A stretch of 64,000 nt of DNA from G965230065 sp965230065 (GTDB lineage: Bacteria > Bacteroidota > Bacteroidia > Cytophagales > Cyclobacteriaceae): the NCBI GenBank assembly GCA_965230065.1, contig OZ245942.1, positions 558,001 to 622,000 of the forward strand. Reading direction: 5' to 3'. The position numbers were made by a program, and so were the translations under genes. Under the pieces are notes generated by a model. It was not told the DNA's origin, ran no database searches, and was given only the letters and a program-made list of their open reading frames with translations. Shown piece after piece: positions 34,306 to 42,919 of this stretch (its first letter is position 1; each line of letters begins with the position of its first letter).

Positions 34306-34318
34306 AAAAACAATCTAC

Positions 34319-35653
34319 ATGCAGAGATATATCATTACCATTTTATTAGGCATTTCAATTTTTAGTTGCCAGCCAAAAAAAGAGTTGCCAAAGCTGAGCA
34401 ACGACGACATCAACAAGGTCATCACCAAAATAACGGAAGTGATGGTGCATGACGTGACCAATCCACCCCTGGCAGCCCGCTTTTTTGCTTATACTTGTCT
34501 ATCAGGTTACGAGGTAATCGCCCTGAACGACAGTGCTTACCAAAGTATGGCGAGCGTGCTGAATGAATTTCCTGTTATTGAGAAGCCAGCAGTAGAAGCC
34601 AATTCCGTTTCATTAAGCGCGATTTTGGCCATGCTGGAAACAGCGCAAAAAATTCAGCCTTCCGGCAAAATAGTGGCAGATTTTGAGCAGCAGTTTTTAG
34701 ACTCCTGTGTTCGTATTGGTTTTCCGGAGGAAGTCATAAAAAATGCTGAAGCGCATGCCGAAAACATATCTCAGCAAATACTGGCATACGCAAAGGCTGA
34801 TGATTATAACAAAACCAGTAATTTTTCAAAATACACGCCCAAAGAGGGAAAAGGATATTGGTACCCCACACCCCCGGCTTTTTTTGCAGCAGTTGAGCCT
34901 TATTTTAATACCCTCCGTCCGCTTACGCTGGATTCGGCTGCGCAGTTCAAGCCTGCCCCTCCTGCCCCATTTAGCGAAGATAAAGATTCCCCTTATTTCA
35001 AAATGCTAGTGGAAGTGTATGAAGAGGGCGTAGACCTACCCCGGGAAAATCGCACCATCGCCTCTTTTTGGGATTGTAACCCTTTTGCCATGCAAACTAC
35101 CGGGCACCTCATGGTAGCCCTGAAAAAAATCTCTCCGGGTGCGCATTGGATGGGCATCACCGGTATAGCCTGCCGTATGGCAGAAAAAGATTTTGCCGCC
35201 TCTATGAAAATTCACACAGTGGTAGCCATTGGGCTGATGGATGCTTTTCTTTCCTGCTGGGACGAAAAATACCGCAGTAACCGCATCCGACCCGAAACAG
35301 CTATCCGGAAATACATTGACCCTACCTGGGAGCCTTTGCTGCAAACCCCGCCATTTCCGGAGTATACCAGCGGGCACTCTACCATTTCGGGGGCAGCAGC
35401 CTATATTCTTACACATTACCTGGGAGATGATTTTCACTTTACCGATGATGTGGAAGTGCAGTATGGCCTTCCGGCCCGTTCTTTCCCTTCCTTTATGGCT
35501 GCTGCCAAAGAAGCCGCCGTGTCCCGTCTTTATGGGGGCATTCATTACCGGGATGCCAATGAAAACGGTACCCAACAAGGGTTGAACGTGGGAGAATGGG
35601 TGATTAGTACGGTGGAGGAGACAACCAACCAAGAGATGACGCAGGCAGAATAA
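34319..35653 (+). CDS. vanadium-haloperoxidase-like / PAP2-superfamily lipoprotein
   Basis: 444 aa from the ATG at 34319. This start gives a clean lipoprotein signal (MQRYIITILLGISIFSCQ), whereas longer in-frame starts would translate the palindromic repeat upstream. The C-terminal half carries the acid-phosphatase/haloperoxidase signature: RPETAIR (motif 1), PEYTSGHSTISGAAA (motif 2, catalytic His) and SRLYGGIHYRDANENG (motif 3, vanadate- or phosphate-ligating His). It probably sits on the outer membrane or periplasmic face. Its neighbour, the FG-GAP/UnbV lipoprotein, is a frequent companion. Whether it oxidises halides or hydrolyses phosphoesters cannot be settled here. Confidence 0.91.
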   Translation: MQRYIITILLGISIFSCQPKKELPKLSNDDINKVITKITEVMVHDVTNPPLAARFFAYTCLSGYEVIALNDSAYQSMASVLNEFPVIEKPAVEANSVSLSAILAMLETAQKIQPSGKIVADFEQQFLDSCVRIGFPEEVIKNAEAHAENISQQILAYAKADDYNKTSNFSKYTPKEGKGYWYPTPPAFFAAVEPYFNTLRPLTLDSAAQFKPAPPAPFSEDKDSPYFKMLVEVYEEGVDLPRENRTIASFWDCNPFAMQTTGHLMVALKKISPGAHWMGITGIACRMAEKDFAASMKIHTVVAIGLMDAFLSCWDEKYRSNRIRPETAIRKYIDPTWEPLLQTPPFPEYTSGHSTISGAAAYILTHYLGDDFHFTDDVEVQYGLPARSFPSFMAAAKEAAVSRLYGGIHYRDANENGTQQGLNVGEWVISTVEETTNQEMTQAE

Positions 35654-35737
35654 CCCCTGTTTACCTTTATGACCATTAAATCTTGCCCTTCTACTTGAAT
35701 TAAATAACAAAATTCATAAACATTCGTATTGTCATCG

Positions 35738-35745
35738 TACCTTTG
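35738..35745 (+). promoter_or_regulatory. Bacteroidota -7 promoter box (TACCTTTG)
   Basis: TACCTTTG followed by C is a close match to the -7 consensus TANNTTTG. It lies 32 bp before the first ATG of the DEAD-box helicase gene and after the stop of the previous operon. A clear -33 TTTG is not visible. Confidence 0.5.
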
Positions 35746-35777
35746 CAGAATTATCACTGGATTGGATATAATCATTA

Positions 35778-37457
35778 ATGCAATCCATTAACATAGCTAT
35801 AATGACAGAAACATTTGAGGGGACAGGATTAGATGAACGAATTTTGAAAGCGATTAACGAATTATCGTTTCACACACCTACCGACATTCAGGCCAACACG
35901 ATTCCACATCTACTTTCTTCCAAAAAAGACTTAATTGCCCTGGCACAAACCGGAACGGGCAAAACGGCGGCCTTTGGCCTGCCCATCATTCACATGACCG
36001 ATGCCCAGTTGCCATACATACAATCACTGGTGCTGTGCCCTACCCGTGAACTGTGCATACAAATTGCCAAAGATTTTGAAAGTTATGCCAATTACCTACC
36101 CAAGCTCAATACCGTGGCCGTGTATGGGGGAGCAAGCATAGAAACCCAAATCAAGGCCCTGAAAAAAGGGGCGCACATTGTGGTAGGTACGCCCGGCCGT
36201 GTGCTGGATCTTATTCGCAGAAAAACACTTAAATTATCCAACATACAATGGCTGGTGCTGGATGAGGCTGATGAAATGCTCAACATGGGCTTTAAAGACG
36301 AGCTGGATGCTATTCTGGAAAACACACCAGAAGAGAAGCAAACCCTGCTGTTTTCGGCCACCATGTCTAAAGAGGTGTATTCCATCGCTAACAATTATAT
36401 GGATGCGCCTGAGCAAATTAAAATTAAAGGCAAGCAGGTGGGTGCTGAAAACATCAACCATGAATACTACCTGGTGCCTGCCCGCAACAAATACCTGGCA
36501 CTGAAGCGGATTGCCGACCTCTACCCCAGCATTTATGGCATTGTATTTTGCCGCACCCGGCAGGAAACCAAAGACATTGCCGAAAAACTCATGCAGGATG
36601 ACTATAATGCCGATGCCCTGCACGGGGATTTATCGCAGGCACAGCGGGATTATGTGATGGGCCGTTTCAGAAACCGCACCCTGCAAATACTGGTAGCTAC
36701 CGATGTGGCCGCCCGCGGACTGGATGTGGATGACCTCACGCACGTAATCAACTACAACCTGCCCGATGACCCCGAAGTGTATGTACACCGGAGCGGGCGT
36801 ACCGGAAGGGCGGGAAAAAGCGGAACTTCCATTGCCATTATCCACTCTAAAGAAACAGGCAAACTGCGCCGGTTAGAGAAGATGATGAACAAGAAAATGG
36901 AGCATAAAAAAGTGCCGTCGGGGCAGGAAATTTGTGAAAAGCAACTGTTCAATTTGATTGACAAGGTAGAAAACATAGAAGTAAACGAGGCCCAAATTGA
37001 CCAGTATATGCCTGTTATTTTCAAAAAACTGGACTGGCTGAGCCGCGAAGACCTTATCAAGCATTTTGTTTCGGTAGAGTTTAACCGTTTTCTGGCATAC
37101 TACCAAGATGCCCAAGACCTGAATGCCAAACCCGGAGCTGATAGACATGACAAATACGATAATAAGTCGTCAGTGCCCTTATCCCGATTTTTCATCAATA
37201 TTGGCGCCAAGCAAAATCTTTCCAAAAAAGATATTTTAGGGCTTGTAAACAAAAACCTCAATCAGAAAGGTGTAGAGATTGGGCAAATTGAGATTATGAA
37301 AAACTTCTCATTTTTTGAAGTAGATGCCCGGTTTGAAAAGGAAGTATTGAAGGTTTTCAACGATCTCACTGTAAATGGTGTTCCTGTATTTGTAGAACCT
37401 GCCAAGGCAAAAGGAAAAGGCAAAAGCAAGAAAAAAAGAAGTAAAAAGAGAAGATAA
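35778..37457 (+). CDS. DEAD-box ATP-dependent RNA helicase, DeaD/DbpA type
   Basis: 559 aa. All helicase motifs are present in order: Q motif (FHTPTDIQ), I (AQTGTGKT), Ia (PTRELC), Ib (GTPGR), II (DEAD), III (SAT) and VI (HRSGRTGRAG). At about 455-540 is a DbpA-like RNA-binding domain (RFFINIGAKQNLSKKDILGLVN), and the protein ends in a strongly basic Lys/Arg tail. It likely acts in ribosome assembly or mRNA remodelling. An alternative ATG at 35802 matches the family's usual N-terminus better (TFEGTGLDERILKAI). The stop overlaps the next gene's start by 1 nt. Confidence 0.95.
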   Translation: MQSINIAIMTETFEGTGLDERILKAINELSFHTPTDIQANTIPHLLSSKKDLIALAQTGTGKTAAFGLPIIHMTDAQLPYIQSLVLCPTRELCIQIAKDFESYANYLPKLNTVAVYGGASIETQIKALKKGAHIVVGTPGRVLDLIRRKTLKLSNIQWLVLDEADEMLNMGFKDELDAILENTPEEKQTLLFSATMSKEVYSIANNYMDAPEQIKIKGKQVGAENINHEYYLVPARNKYLALKRIADLYPSIYGIVFCRTRQETKDIAEKLMQDDYNADALHGDLSQAQRDYVMGRFRNRTLQILVATDVAARGLDVDDLTHVINYNLPDDPEVYVHRSGRTGRAGKSGTSIAIIHSKETGKLRRLEKMMNKKMEHKKVPSGQEICEKQLFNLIDKVENIEVNEAQIDQYMPVIFKKLDWLSREDLIKHFVSVEFNRFLAYYQDAQDLNAKPGADRHDKYDNKSSVPLSRFFINIGAKQNLSKKDILGLVNKNLNQKGVEIGQIEIMKNFSFFEVDARFEKEVLKVFNDLTVNGVPVFVEPAKAKGKGKSKKKRSKKRR

Positions 37458-38116
37458 TGGATACTTCCCTCATACTGGATTTTCTCAAAAAACTACAAAA
37501 TAACAATAGTAAAGAATGGATGGATGCAAACCGGGCGGAGTACGAAACTGCCCGGGATGCTTTTAAAGAAATTGTAAGTGCCCTTTTGGGAGAAATTATC
37601 CGTTTTGATGAAGATTTGGCCGGCCTTACTCCCAAAGATTGCATCTTCCGCATCAACCGGGATATTCGGTTTTCCAAAGACAAAACCCTTTATAAGAACA
37701 ACTTTGGGGCGGCCATGTCAGAAGGCGGACGCCGCTCACCCAATGCGGTTTACTACCTGCACCTGCAGCCCCACAACGAATCGTTCATTGCCGGGGGTAT
37801 TTACAAACCAGACAATGAACACCTGGCAAAAATACGGCAGGAAGTAGATTACAACCCTGAAGAACTGAAAAAGATAGTAACCGCCCCGGATTTCAAAAAC
37901 CACTTTGGCGAAATGCAGGGAGAAAAACTGAGCCGTCCGCCCAAAGGCTACCCTGCAGACCACCCCAACGTGGAACTGCTCAAGCTCAAAAGCTTCATCG
38001 TACTACACAAACTCACCGACGAAGAGGTCATCTCTGAAAACTTCATTCCTGAAACCATTCGTATGTTTCAAATATTACAGCCTTTCAACCGGTATTTGAA
38101 TGTAGCGATTAGTTAG
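37457..38116 (+). CDS. DUF2461 (TIGR02453) family protein
   Basis: 219 aa. Recognised from the N-terminal LDFLKKLQNNNSKEWMDANR and the block FRINRDIRFSKDKTLYKNNFGA, with YYLHLQPHNESFIAGGIY. The family is widespread and uncharacterised; no catalytic assignment can be made. Its ATG overlaps the helicase stop codon (TAATG), so translation is likely coupled. A REP-like hairpin begins at the stop codon itself. Confidence 0.93.
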   Translation: MDTSLILDFLKKLQNNNSKEWMDANRAEYETARDAFKEIVSALLGEIIRFDEDLAGLTPKDCIFRINRDIRFSKDKTLYKNNFGAAMSEGGRRSPNAVYYLHLQPHNESFIAGGIYKPDNEHLAKIRQEVDYNPEELKKIVTAPDFKNHFGEMQGEKLSRPPKGYPADHPNVELLKLKSFIVLHKLTDEEVISENFIPETIRMFQILQPFNRYLNVAIS

Positions 38117-38151
38117 ACGAAATTGCAATTGCTTCGACAATCCGATTCGTC
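38116..38151 (+). repeat. REP-like 36-bp hairpin, copy 2
   Basis: Reads GACGAA...TTCGTC with inner stem ATTG-CTTCGA-CAAT. Compared with the inverted copy at 20899-20934, the inner stem changes from ATCG/CGAT to ATTG/CAAT, a paired change that keeps the fold. It starts at the last base of the DUF2461 stop codon. Confidence 0.65.
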
Positions 38152-38180
38152 GTACTATTGCCTCTATTAAGGGAGAAAAA

Positions 38181-38345
38181 TCCTAAGCACAAAATACAAA
38201 ACCCTAAACAATCCTAAATTTCAAAACCCCAAATATCAAAACTCTTTCTTTTGAGTTTATTTAGGCCGGGGCGGTTAGCATTCCGATTCATAGGAATTTC
38301 GCTACGAAGCCGGGCAATTTAGGTCTTCGAGTTTAGGATTTATGA
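38181..38345 (+). repeat. A/T-rich word palindrome (CCTAA type) carrying an inner insert
   Basis: Left words CCTAAGCAC, CCCTAAAC, AATCCTAAATTTC and CAAAACTC face right words GAGTTTATTTAGG and GAGTTTAGGATTT. AATCCTAAA (38210-38218) pairs exactly with TTTAGGATT (38332-38340). A ~55-bp G/C-richer segment (about 38272-38325, containing TTCCGATTCATAGGAA) interrupts the right arm between two TTTAGG words. It shares its vocabulary with 4587-4712. The remaining ~110 bp to the trmB operator show nothing recognisable. Confidence 0.6.
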
Positions 38346-38459
38346 CAACCCAGGTGCAGGATTTCCGAGCCACCCGCAACCGGAGGCTTTCATTTACAAC
38401 AGACCATATCTTTAGGGCTATTCAAATAAGCATTTACAAGACATAAAAGAATAATTATT

Positions 38460-38487
38460 TTTAGTAGTATATTCTTATACTACTAAA
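38460..38487 (+). promoter_or_regulatory. candidate TrmB operator: perfect 12+4+12 palindrome
   Basis: TTTAGTAGTATA-TTCT-TATACTACTAAA is perfectly symmetric and ends 20 bp before the trmB-family start codon. TrmB-type regulators bind palindromes with TACT/AGTA half sites, which are present here. Autoregulation of the three-gene unit is likely. Confidence 0.6.
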
Positions 38488-38507
38488 TTTTATTATATTG
38501 CATCATC

Positions 38508-39362
38508 ATGGAAAGCGACATTATTCACAAGCTCAAAGCACTGGGGTTAAACCAACTGGAAGCAGAAGTTTATCACTTACTACTCAGAGAACAACCAATG
38601 ACGGCATATAAGGTGGGTAAACTGTTAAAAAAACCAACTGCTAACATTTATAAAGCCATTGAGGTATTGGCGAAGGATGGTGCCGTTATGATAGAAGAAG
38701 GGAAAAATAAGCTCTGTAAAGCAGTGGAGCCTAAAGAGTTTATAACATTGCTACAGCGCAAATTTGACAATAAAGCAAAAGAAGCAGCAGAAGCCTTATC
38801 GCAAATAAAGCCTGGGGTTGAGGAAGAAAAAACCTATTCTTTAGAGTCTGTAGACCTGGCTTTGGAAAAAGCCATAAAAATGATTAATGCAGGCAAAACA
38901 ATTATTGTGGTGGATGCTTTTCCGGTAGCACTTGAAGAAATTGTTGAGCCTATCCGGAAAGCTATAAAAAGAGGAGTAAAAGTAGTAATCCAATCTTACC
39001 AGGAGATAGAGATCGATGGGGCAGAAATCAACATCACCCAAAACCATAATGAAGTCATTTCATATTGGCAAAGCCAGCAGTTGAATGTTGTTGTGGATGG
39101 CCGTGAGTCACTGGTTGCCCTATTTGACCAAACATTAACAAATATTTTTCATGCCACCTGGAGCACCAACGTTTACCTTTCTTGCATACTGCATGCGGGA
39201 CGACTTTGCGAACAAACGCTTCACAAATTAATGGCCGTGCCCGATTCTGAGCATAAATTAAAATCTATAGAAGAAATACTTGAAGGACAAAAATTCTTAC
39301 GCAACAGTGAGGTACCCGGCGTACAAACACTTTTTCAACGGCATTTTGTCACAAAGCAATGA
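38508..39362 (+). CDS. TrmB-family transcriptional regulator
   Basis: 284 aa. The N-terminal winged helix (LKALGLNQLEAEVYHLLLREQPMTAYKVGKLL, then ANIYKAIEVLAKDGAV) is of the TrmB type. It is followed by a coiled segment and an effector domain (about 110-280) with the PLD-like TrmB-C layout (IIVVDAFP, GVKVVIQSYQ). Family members sense sugars in archaea, but many bacterial ones have unknown ligands. It overlaps the CPBP protease gene by 4 nt (ATGA), so the two are coupled, and a perfect palindrome lies just upstream. Confidence 0.88.
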   Translation: MESDIIHKLKALGLNQLEAEVYHLLLREQPMTAYKVGKLLKKPTANIYKAIEVLAKDGAVMIEEGKNKLCKAVEPKEFITLLQRKFDNKAKEAAEALSQIKPGVEEEKTYSLESVDLALEKAIKMINAGKTIIVVDAFPVALEEIVEPIRKAIKRGVKVVIQSYQEIEIDGAEINITQNHNEVISYWQSQQLNVVVDGRESLVALFDQTLTNIFHATWSTNVYLSCILHAGRLCEQTLHKLMAVPDSEHKLKSIEEILEGQKFLRNSEVPGVQTLFQRHFVTKQ

Positions 39363-40099
39363 ACGAACCTTTCAATTATAAAAGAAAACGCGCTGCAATT
39401 GGTTTCTTTATCGGACTGCTCACTTTTGTATGCGCAGTGTTTATCAGTAAAGGGTTGCTCTATTTTGTACCAAACTCATTTGTTTGGACAGAGCAGGTAT
39501 TATTGAAGGGGGTATTAATTGCTTTATCAATGTTTGGCATTCATTATTTTTTAAAAATTTCTTTCACAGCAGCAGGTTTCAGGAAGCCAACCTCCAAAAT
39601 AAAAAAACGGAAAGTTATTTTTAGTGGAATGTTTATTGGTGCGTTGGCTACAGTGCTTATCTTCTTTACTCCGGCAAAAGGCATTGCCCTTATCAAACAG
39701 TTAAATCCTATAGAATTCGTCCTGATCATTGTGTTGTGGTCGAGTATAGCGGAAGAGGTTTTGGTGCGGGGACTCGTACAATCATATCTTAAGCCCATTG
39801 AAAACAAAAAAGTTGGTAAAGGAAGATTTCAACTAAGTATACCTGTAATTTCATCTGCGGTAGTATTTAGCACCATGCACCTGTCATTATTATTTACCCA
39901 TACAGATTATTATACAGTTTTGTTGGTAGTAATCACTACTTTTTTATTGGGCATTTTAGCAGGAATATATCGGGAAAAATATAACTCCATCATCCCTTCC
40001 ATCCTGACGCATATATCGTTCAATATTGGAGGTTTGGTTTCAGGGGTAGCCATAGCAATACTGTATCGTATCGTCACGGGAAACTTCCCTACTCATTAA
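39359..40099 (+). CDS. CPBP family intramembrane glutamic endopeptidase
   Basis: 246 aa with about seven hydrophobic segments. The catalytic EExxxR motif is Glu132-Glu133-V-L-V-Arg137 (IAEEVLVRGLVQ), and the later conserved histidines lie in FSTMHLSLLFTH and PSILTHISFNIGG. CPBP (Abi) proteins include CAAX prenyl-type proteases and bacteriocin-immunity proteins; no CAAX substrate is seen nearby. Its translation is coupled to the TrmB regulator, so it is likely made in response to that regulator's ligand. Confidence 0.9.
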   Translation: MNEPFNYKRKRAAIGFFIGLLTFVCAVFISKGLLYFVPNSFVWTEQVLLKGVLIALSMFGIHYFLKISFTAAGFRKPTSKIKKRKVIFSGMFIGALATVLIFFTPAKGIALIKQLNPIEFVLIIVLWSSIAEEVLVRGLVQSYLKPIENKKVGKGRFQLSIPVISSAVVFSTMHLSLLFTHTDYYTVLLVVITTFLLGILAGIYREKYNSIIPSILTHISFNIGGLVSGVAIAILYRIVTGNFPTH

Positions 40100-40117
40100 T
40101 ATTTAAACTCCATAACT

Positions 40118-40330
40118 ATGAAAAACAAGAGAAACAAAAAACAAGCTATTGTAGTAACAATTTTGCTAATTAGCGTTGTGTTCACATGGTTCAGTTCACC
40201 TACTTTCTCAGAAATACGAAATGTAGACCTCATTAAAATATTTACAGGTGGTTTGCTGGCCGGATTATTAATTTCGGCATTAAAAGAAATATATTTGGAA
40301 AGAAAGGCAGGTGGTTCTTCTAATGTTTAG
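40118..40330 (+). CDS. 70-residue membrane protein of unknown function
   Basis: The protein starts with a very basic stretch (KNKRNKKQ). Two hydrophobic helices follow, at about 11-27 (IVVTILLISVVFTWFSS) and about 40-58 (IFTGGLLAGLLISALKEI), with a basic, Gly/Ser-rich end. It lies 18 bp after the CPBP protease gene and is probably cotranscribed with it. No family is recognised. A small partner or substrate of the protease is one possibility. Confidence 0.65.
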   Translation: MKNKRNKKQAIVVTILLISVVFTWFSSPTFSEIRNVDLIKIFTGGLLAGLLISALKEIYLERKAGGSSNV

Positions 40331-40345
40331 GTATAGTTAAAGTTC

Positions 40346-42844
40346 TTACCTTTCCTCCTTCACTAGCCTCACCGTATGCAACACTCCACCTACTGTGATG
40401 CGCATGATATAGATTCCCAAATTAAAAAAGGAAGTATCAATGCGGCTGGGCTGATGGGTGGCAAAAGCCTCCTCTTTGTACATACGCTGGCCTTTGAAAT
40501 CTGTAATCTCCACAGTCGCGGTAGGCATACCTGCATTTTCAATAACAACCTCCAGGTAATCCCGGAAAGGGTTAGGATATGTATTTACCGTAAATGAAGT
40601 AGCAGCCGTACTTTGACTGGCATTGTTTGCACTTTGGGCAGCAGCACTGCTTTCTGTGCCTTTTAGTATACCGGCTGAGGCAAAAGCTATGTACCCTACT
40701 GTTTCCCCATTATGCACTATTTCCCCATCGGCAGATTTTTCTTCCTCCACAAATACCCTTACACTCTGGCTGTTGAGGTCCCGGTAACGCAGTACACAAG
40801 GGTCGATACCATTATGGGTTTGCATGGCAGCAAAAAATATGGGTTTGTTGGCATAATTCTGCTTAAACGATATTTTATGGAGCTTATGCGTTACCGCGCT
40901 GCCGATGGTATTCACTTCACAACGGTTGCCTGTATTTTGCTGGCCCGGCGCAATGGCAATCCAGCTCAGCAGCTCGTCAAAATGGTAATTGGTTTTGCTT
41001 GCTTCTTCTTCCCGCAAGCGCGCTTTAAACGTGTATTTGTTAATATCTTTATGGCGGGTGGTTACCGGCGTCCCGTCATTAAAAGAAGCACATTGTGTAA
41101 ACAATACGGGGCGTTCCCCAAAAGACTGAGGAAAACTGATTTCTTTCCATTGGAAGTGTATATCTGTATTACCGGCTACTACTTGCAATCCTCCTTCCAA
41201 ATAGTGCGTGCCTGCTTCCATTACCATATAATGCACGGTTTCTTTAGCATGAACACCATTGAGGTATTCCCATTCAGAAAGCTGGAATTTAAAACTTTTG
41301 GCATCCCTGTCTTTTACACGTACTACCAACGGGTCAGATCCGTTCATGCTCACCGGCGACACCACCACCACCGGGTTTCTGTAAACGTTTTTAAGTTGTA
41401 CTGTGTGCCATACATTCCGGTTGGGCTGGTCAACAGTTACCCTGCCTACCTCACCCAGCAAACCGTCTGTCTGGCATTCGCCACAGGGGTCTGAGCCCAC
41501 GGCCGGGTCAAGCAATGAAAGCTTCAGATCGCCCGCCATATAACTTTCAAACCCGGTGGCCTGCAACACATTTTTATCAGCCCCCAGCCAGTCTTCCAGC
41601 AAAGAGCCAAATACCCTGCGGTAATCATGTTGCATGCTTTGATCATCGAGGGCGCCGCTGGTATCCAGGTTGTGCAAATTCACATTGGTGCCGGTAACGC
41701 CAGGCTTTACACTTGGCCCAAACAGAAACATGGGACCCAAAGTGCCGTGATCAGTGCCAAAATCTCCGTTTTGTTTGGCCTTCCGCCCAAATTCCGAGAA
41801 GGTAGCCGATACCACCCGGTGGTCTGCACGCAGGGCTTTGAGGTCATTATAAAAAGCTTTAACAGAGCTTGTCAGCTCTTTGAGCAGGTTGGCATGCCGT
41901 CCATAGGTGGTATTGTTGCGGTCTACCTGGTCGGCATGCGTATCAAAACTGCCGATGGTTACATAGTATATTTTTGTTTTACTGCCTCCACTGATGAGCC
42001 GGGCTACTGTTTTCAGTTGGTTAGCCAGGGCATATCGGGGGTACACTACCACATTTTTTCCTTTTTCAAAAACAGAAGAAATACGTTGGGCAAACACGCC
42101 TGTGTTGTTTTGCTGGTTTACCAGGTATTGCAACTGGTTACCATAGTCTGAATTCGGGAAATATTCGGGTGGAATGCCTACTGAATCTCCCACGTACGTA
42201 TAAAAGCCGGAAGGGTCCTGCCGCGACAGGGTAAGGGCCACCGCATGTTGCTCTGTGGTATGAAAACCCAACGAAAGTGTGCTGCCACCCACCTGAATGC
42301 CCAGGGGGTCTTCCTGCACTTCGGTAGGCCCATTGAGGAAGTTAGGATATTGCGCTTCCAAATAACGGCCAATCCAGCCTTCAGCATGCTCCGTTTTCCC
42401 ATCACTTCCTTTCAGCCAAAGGTCAGTAGACCGGAAATGAGAGCGGTTGATGCTGGGGTATCCCACACCTTGAATAATGTTGACCTGTCCTTCATCGTAC
42501 ATAGATTTCATATCGTTCATGCGGGGGTGCAGGCCAATGGCATCGGGCACTTTCAGGCTTTTATCTAAAGGAAGAAAAGCCTGATTTCCACTGCTGGGAA
42601 TGCGCAACGAAGGTCGAATATTGGCATACCGATCGTATTGATCGATGGGAATGAGCGTATTGATGCCGTCGTTGGCACCACTCATAAAAATCACAACCAA
42701 TACTCTTTCATTAAACTCACTGCCACTCAGGCTGGCTACCATTTTCCGGGTGGCAAAGGCTTTTACCGGAAATGTATTCAGCAACAAAGGGGCGGCCATC
42801 ATGGGGCTCGACATTCTTAGAAAATCTCTTCTTTTCATGTACAT
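40346..42844 (-). CDS. DUF1501 family protein with type-A T9SS sorting domain
   Basis: 832 aa. A Tat-like N-terminus (KRRDFLRMSS) leads to the DUF1501 core at about 40-420 (VVIFMSGANDGINTLIPI, SHFRSTDLW, FSEFGRKAKQNGDFGTDHG), a sulfatase/alkaline-phosphatase-like fold. The middle ~300 residues form a jelly-roll-like region of unknown role. The last ~75 residues are a type-A T9SS domain (NTYPNPFRDYLEVVIEN, then GIYIMRITVGG). The start may be residue 3 (ATG at 42838). It follows the DUF1800 gene by 75 bp in the same direction, the usual pairing. Confidence 0.92.
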   Translation of the reverse strand: MYMKRRDFLRMSSPMMAAPLLLNTFPVKAFATRKMVASLSGSEFNERVLVVIFMSGANDGINTLIPIDQYDRYANIRPSLRIPSSGNQAFLPLDKSLKVPDAIGLHPRMNDMKSMYDEGQVNIIQGVGYPSINRSHFRSTDLWLKGSDGKTEHAEGWIGRYLEAQYPNFLNGPTEVQEDPLGIQVGGSTLSLGFHTTEQHAVALTLSRQDPSGFYTYVGDSVGIPPEYFPNSDYGNQLQYLVNQQNNTGVFAQRISSVFEKGKNVVVYPRYALANQLKTVARLISGGSKTKIYYVTIGSFDTHADQVDRNNTTYGRHANLLKELTSSVKAFYNDLKALRADHRVVSATFSEFGRKAKQNGDFGTDHGTLGPMFLFGPSVKPGVTGTNVNLHNLDTSGALDDQSMQHDYRRVFGSLLEDWLGADKNVLQATGFESYMAGDLKLSLLDPAVGSDPCGECQTDGLLGEVGRVTVDQPNRNVWHTVQLKNVYRNPVVVVSPVSMNGSDPLVVRVKDRDAKSFKFQLSEWEYLNGVHAKETVHYMVMEAGTHYLEGGLQVVAGNTDIHFQWKEISFPQSFGERPVLFTQCASFNDGTPVTTRHKDINKYTFKARLREEEASKTNYHFDELLSWIAIAPGQQNTGNRCEVNTIGSAVTHKLHKISFKQNYANKPIFFAAMQTHNGIDPCVLRYRDLNSQSVRVFVEEEKSADGEIVHNGETVGYIAFASAGILKGTESSAAAQSANNASQSTAATSFTVNTYPNPFRDYLEVVIENAGMPTATVEITDFKGQRMYKEEAFATHQPSRIDTSFFNLGIYIMRITVGGVLHTVRLVKEER

Positions 42845-42919
42845 ATATTTTGTTCTTGGCAGTCACCCAAAACCCGGAAAATGCGGGCTTCTGGTACGCT
42901 GCTTAATCAACTCAAAAAA

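Noticed and set aside
34187..34318. N-terminal extension of the haloperoxidase-like protein
   Set aside because: It would overlap the FG-GAP gene and translate the palindromic repeat; the ATG at 34319 gives a proper lipoprotein signal.
35036..35710. 224-codon minus-strand open frame opposite the haloperoxidase-like gene
   Set aside because: The plus-strand product has all three PAP2/haloperoxidase motifs; the opposite frame is a shadow.
40712..41494. 260-codon plus-strand open frame opposite the DUF1501 gene
   Set aside because: The minus-strand DUF1501 product with a T9SS domain is clearly real; the opposite frame has no recognisable features.
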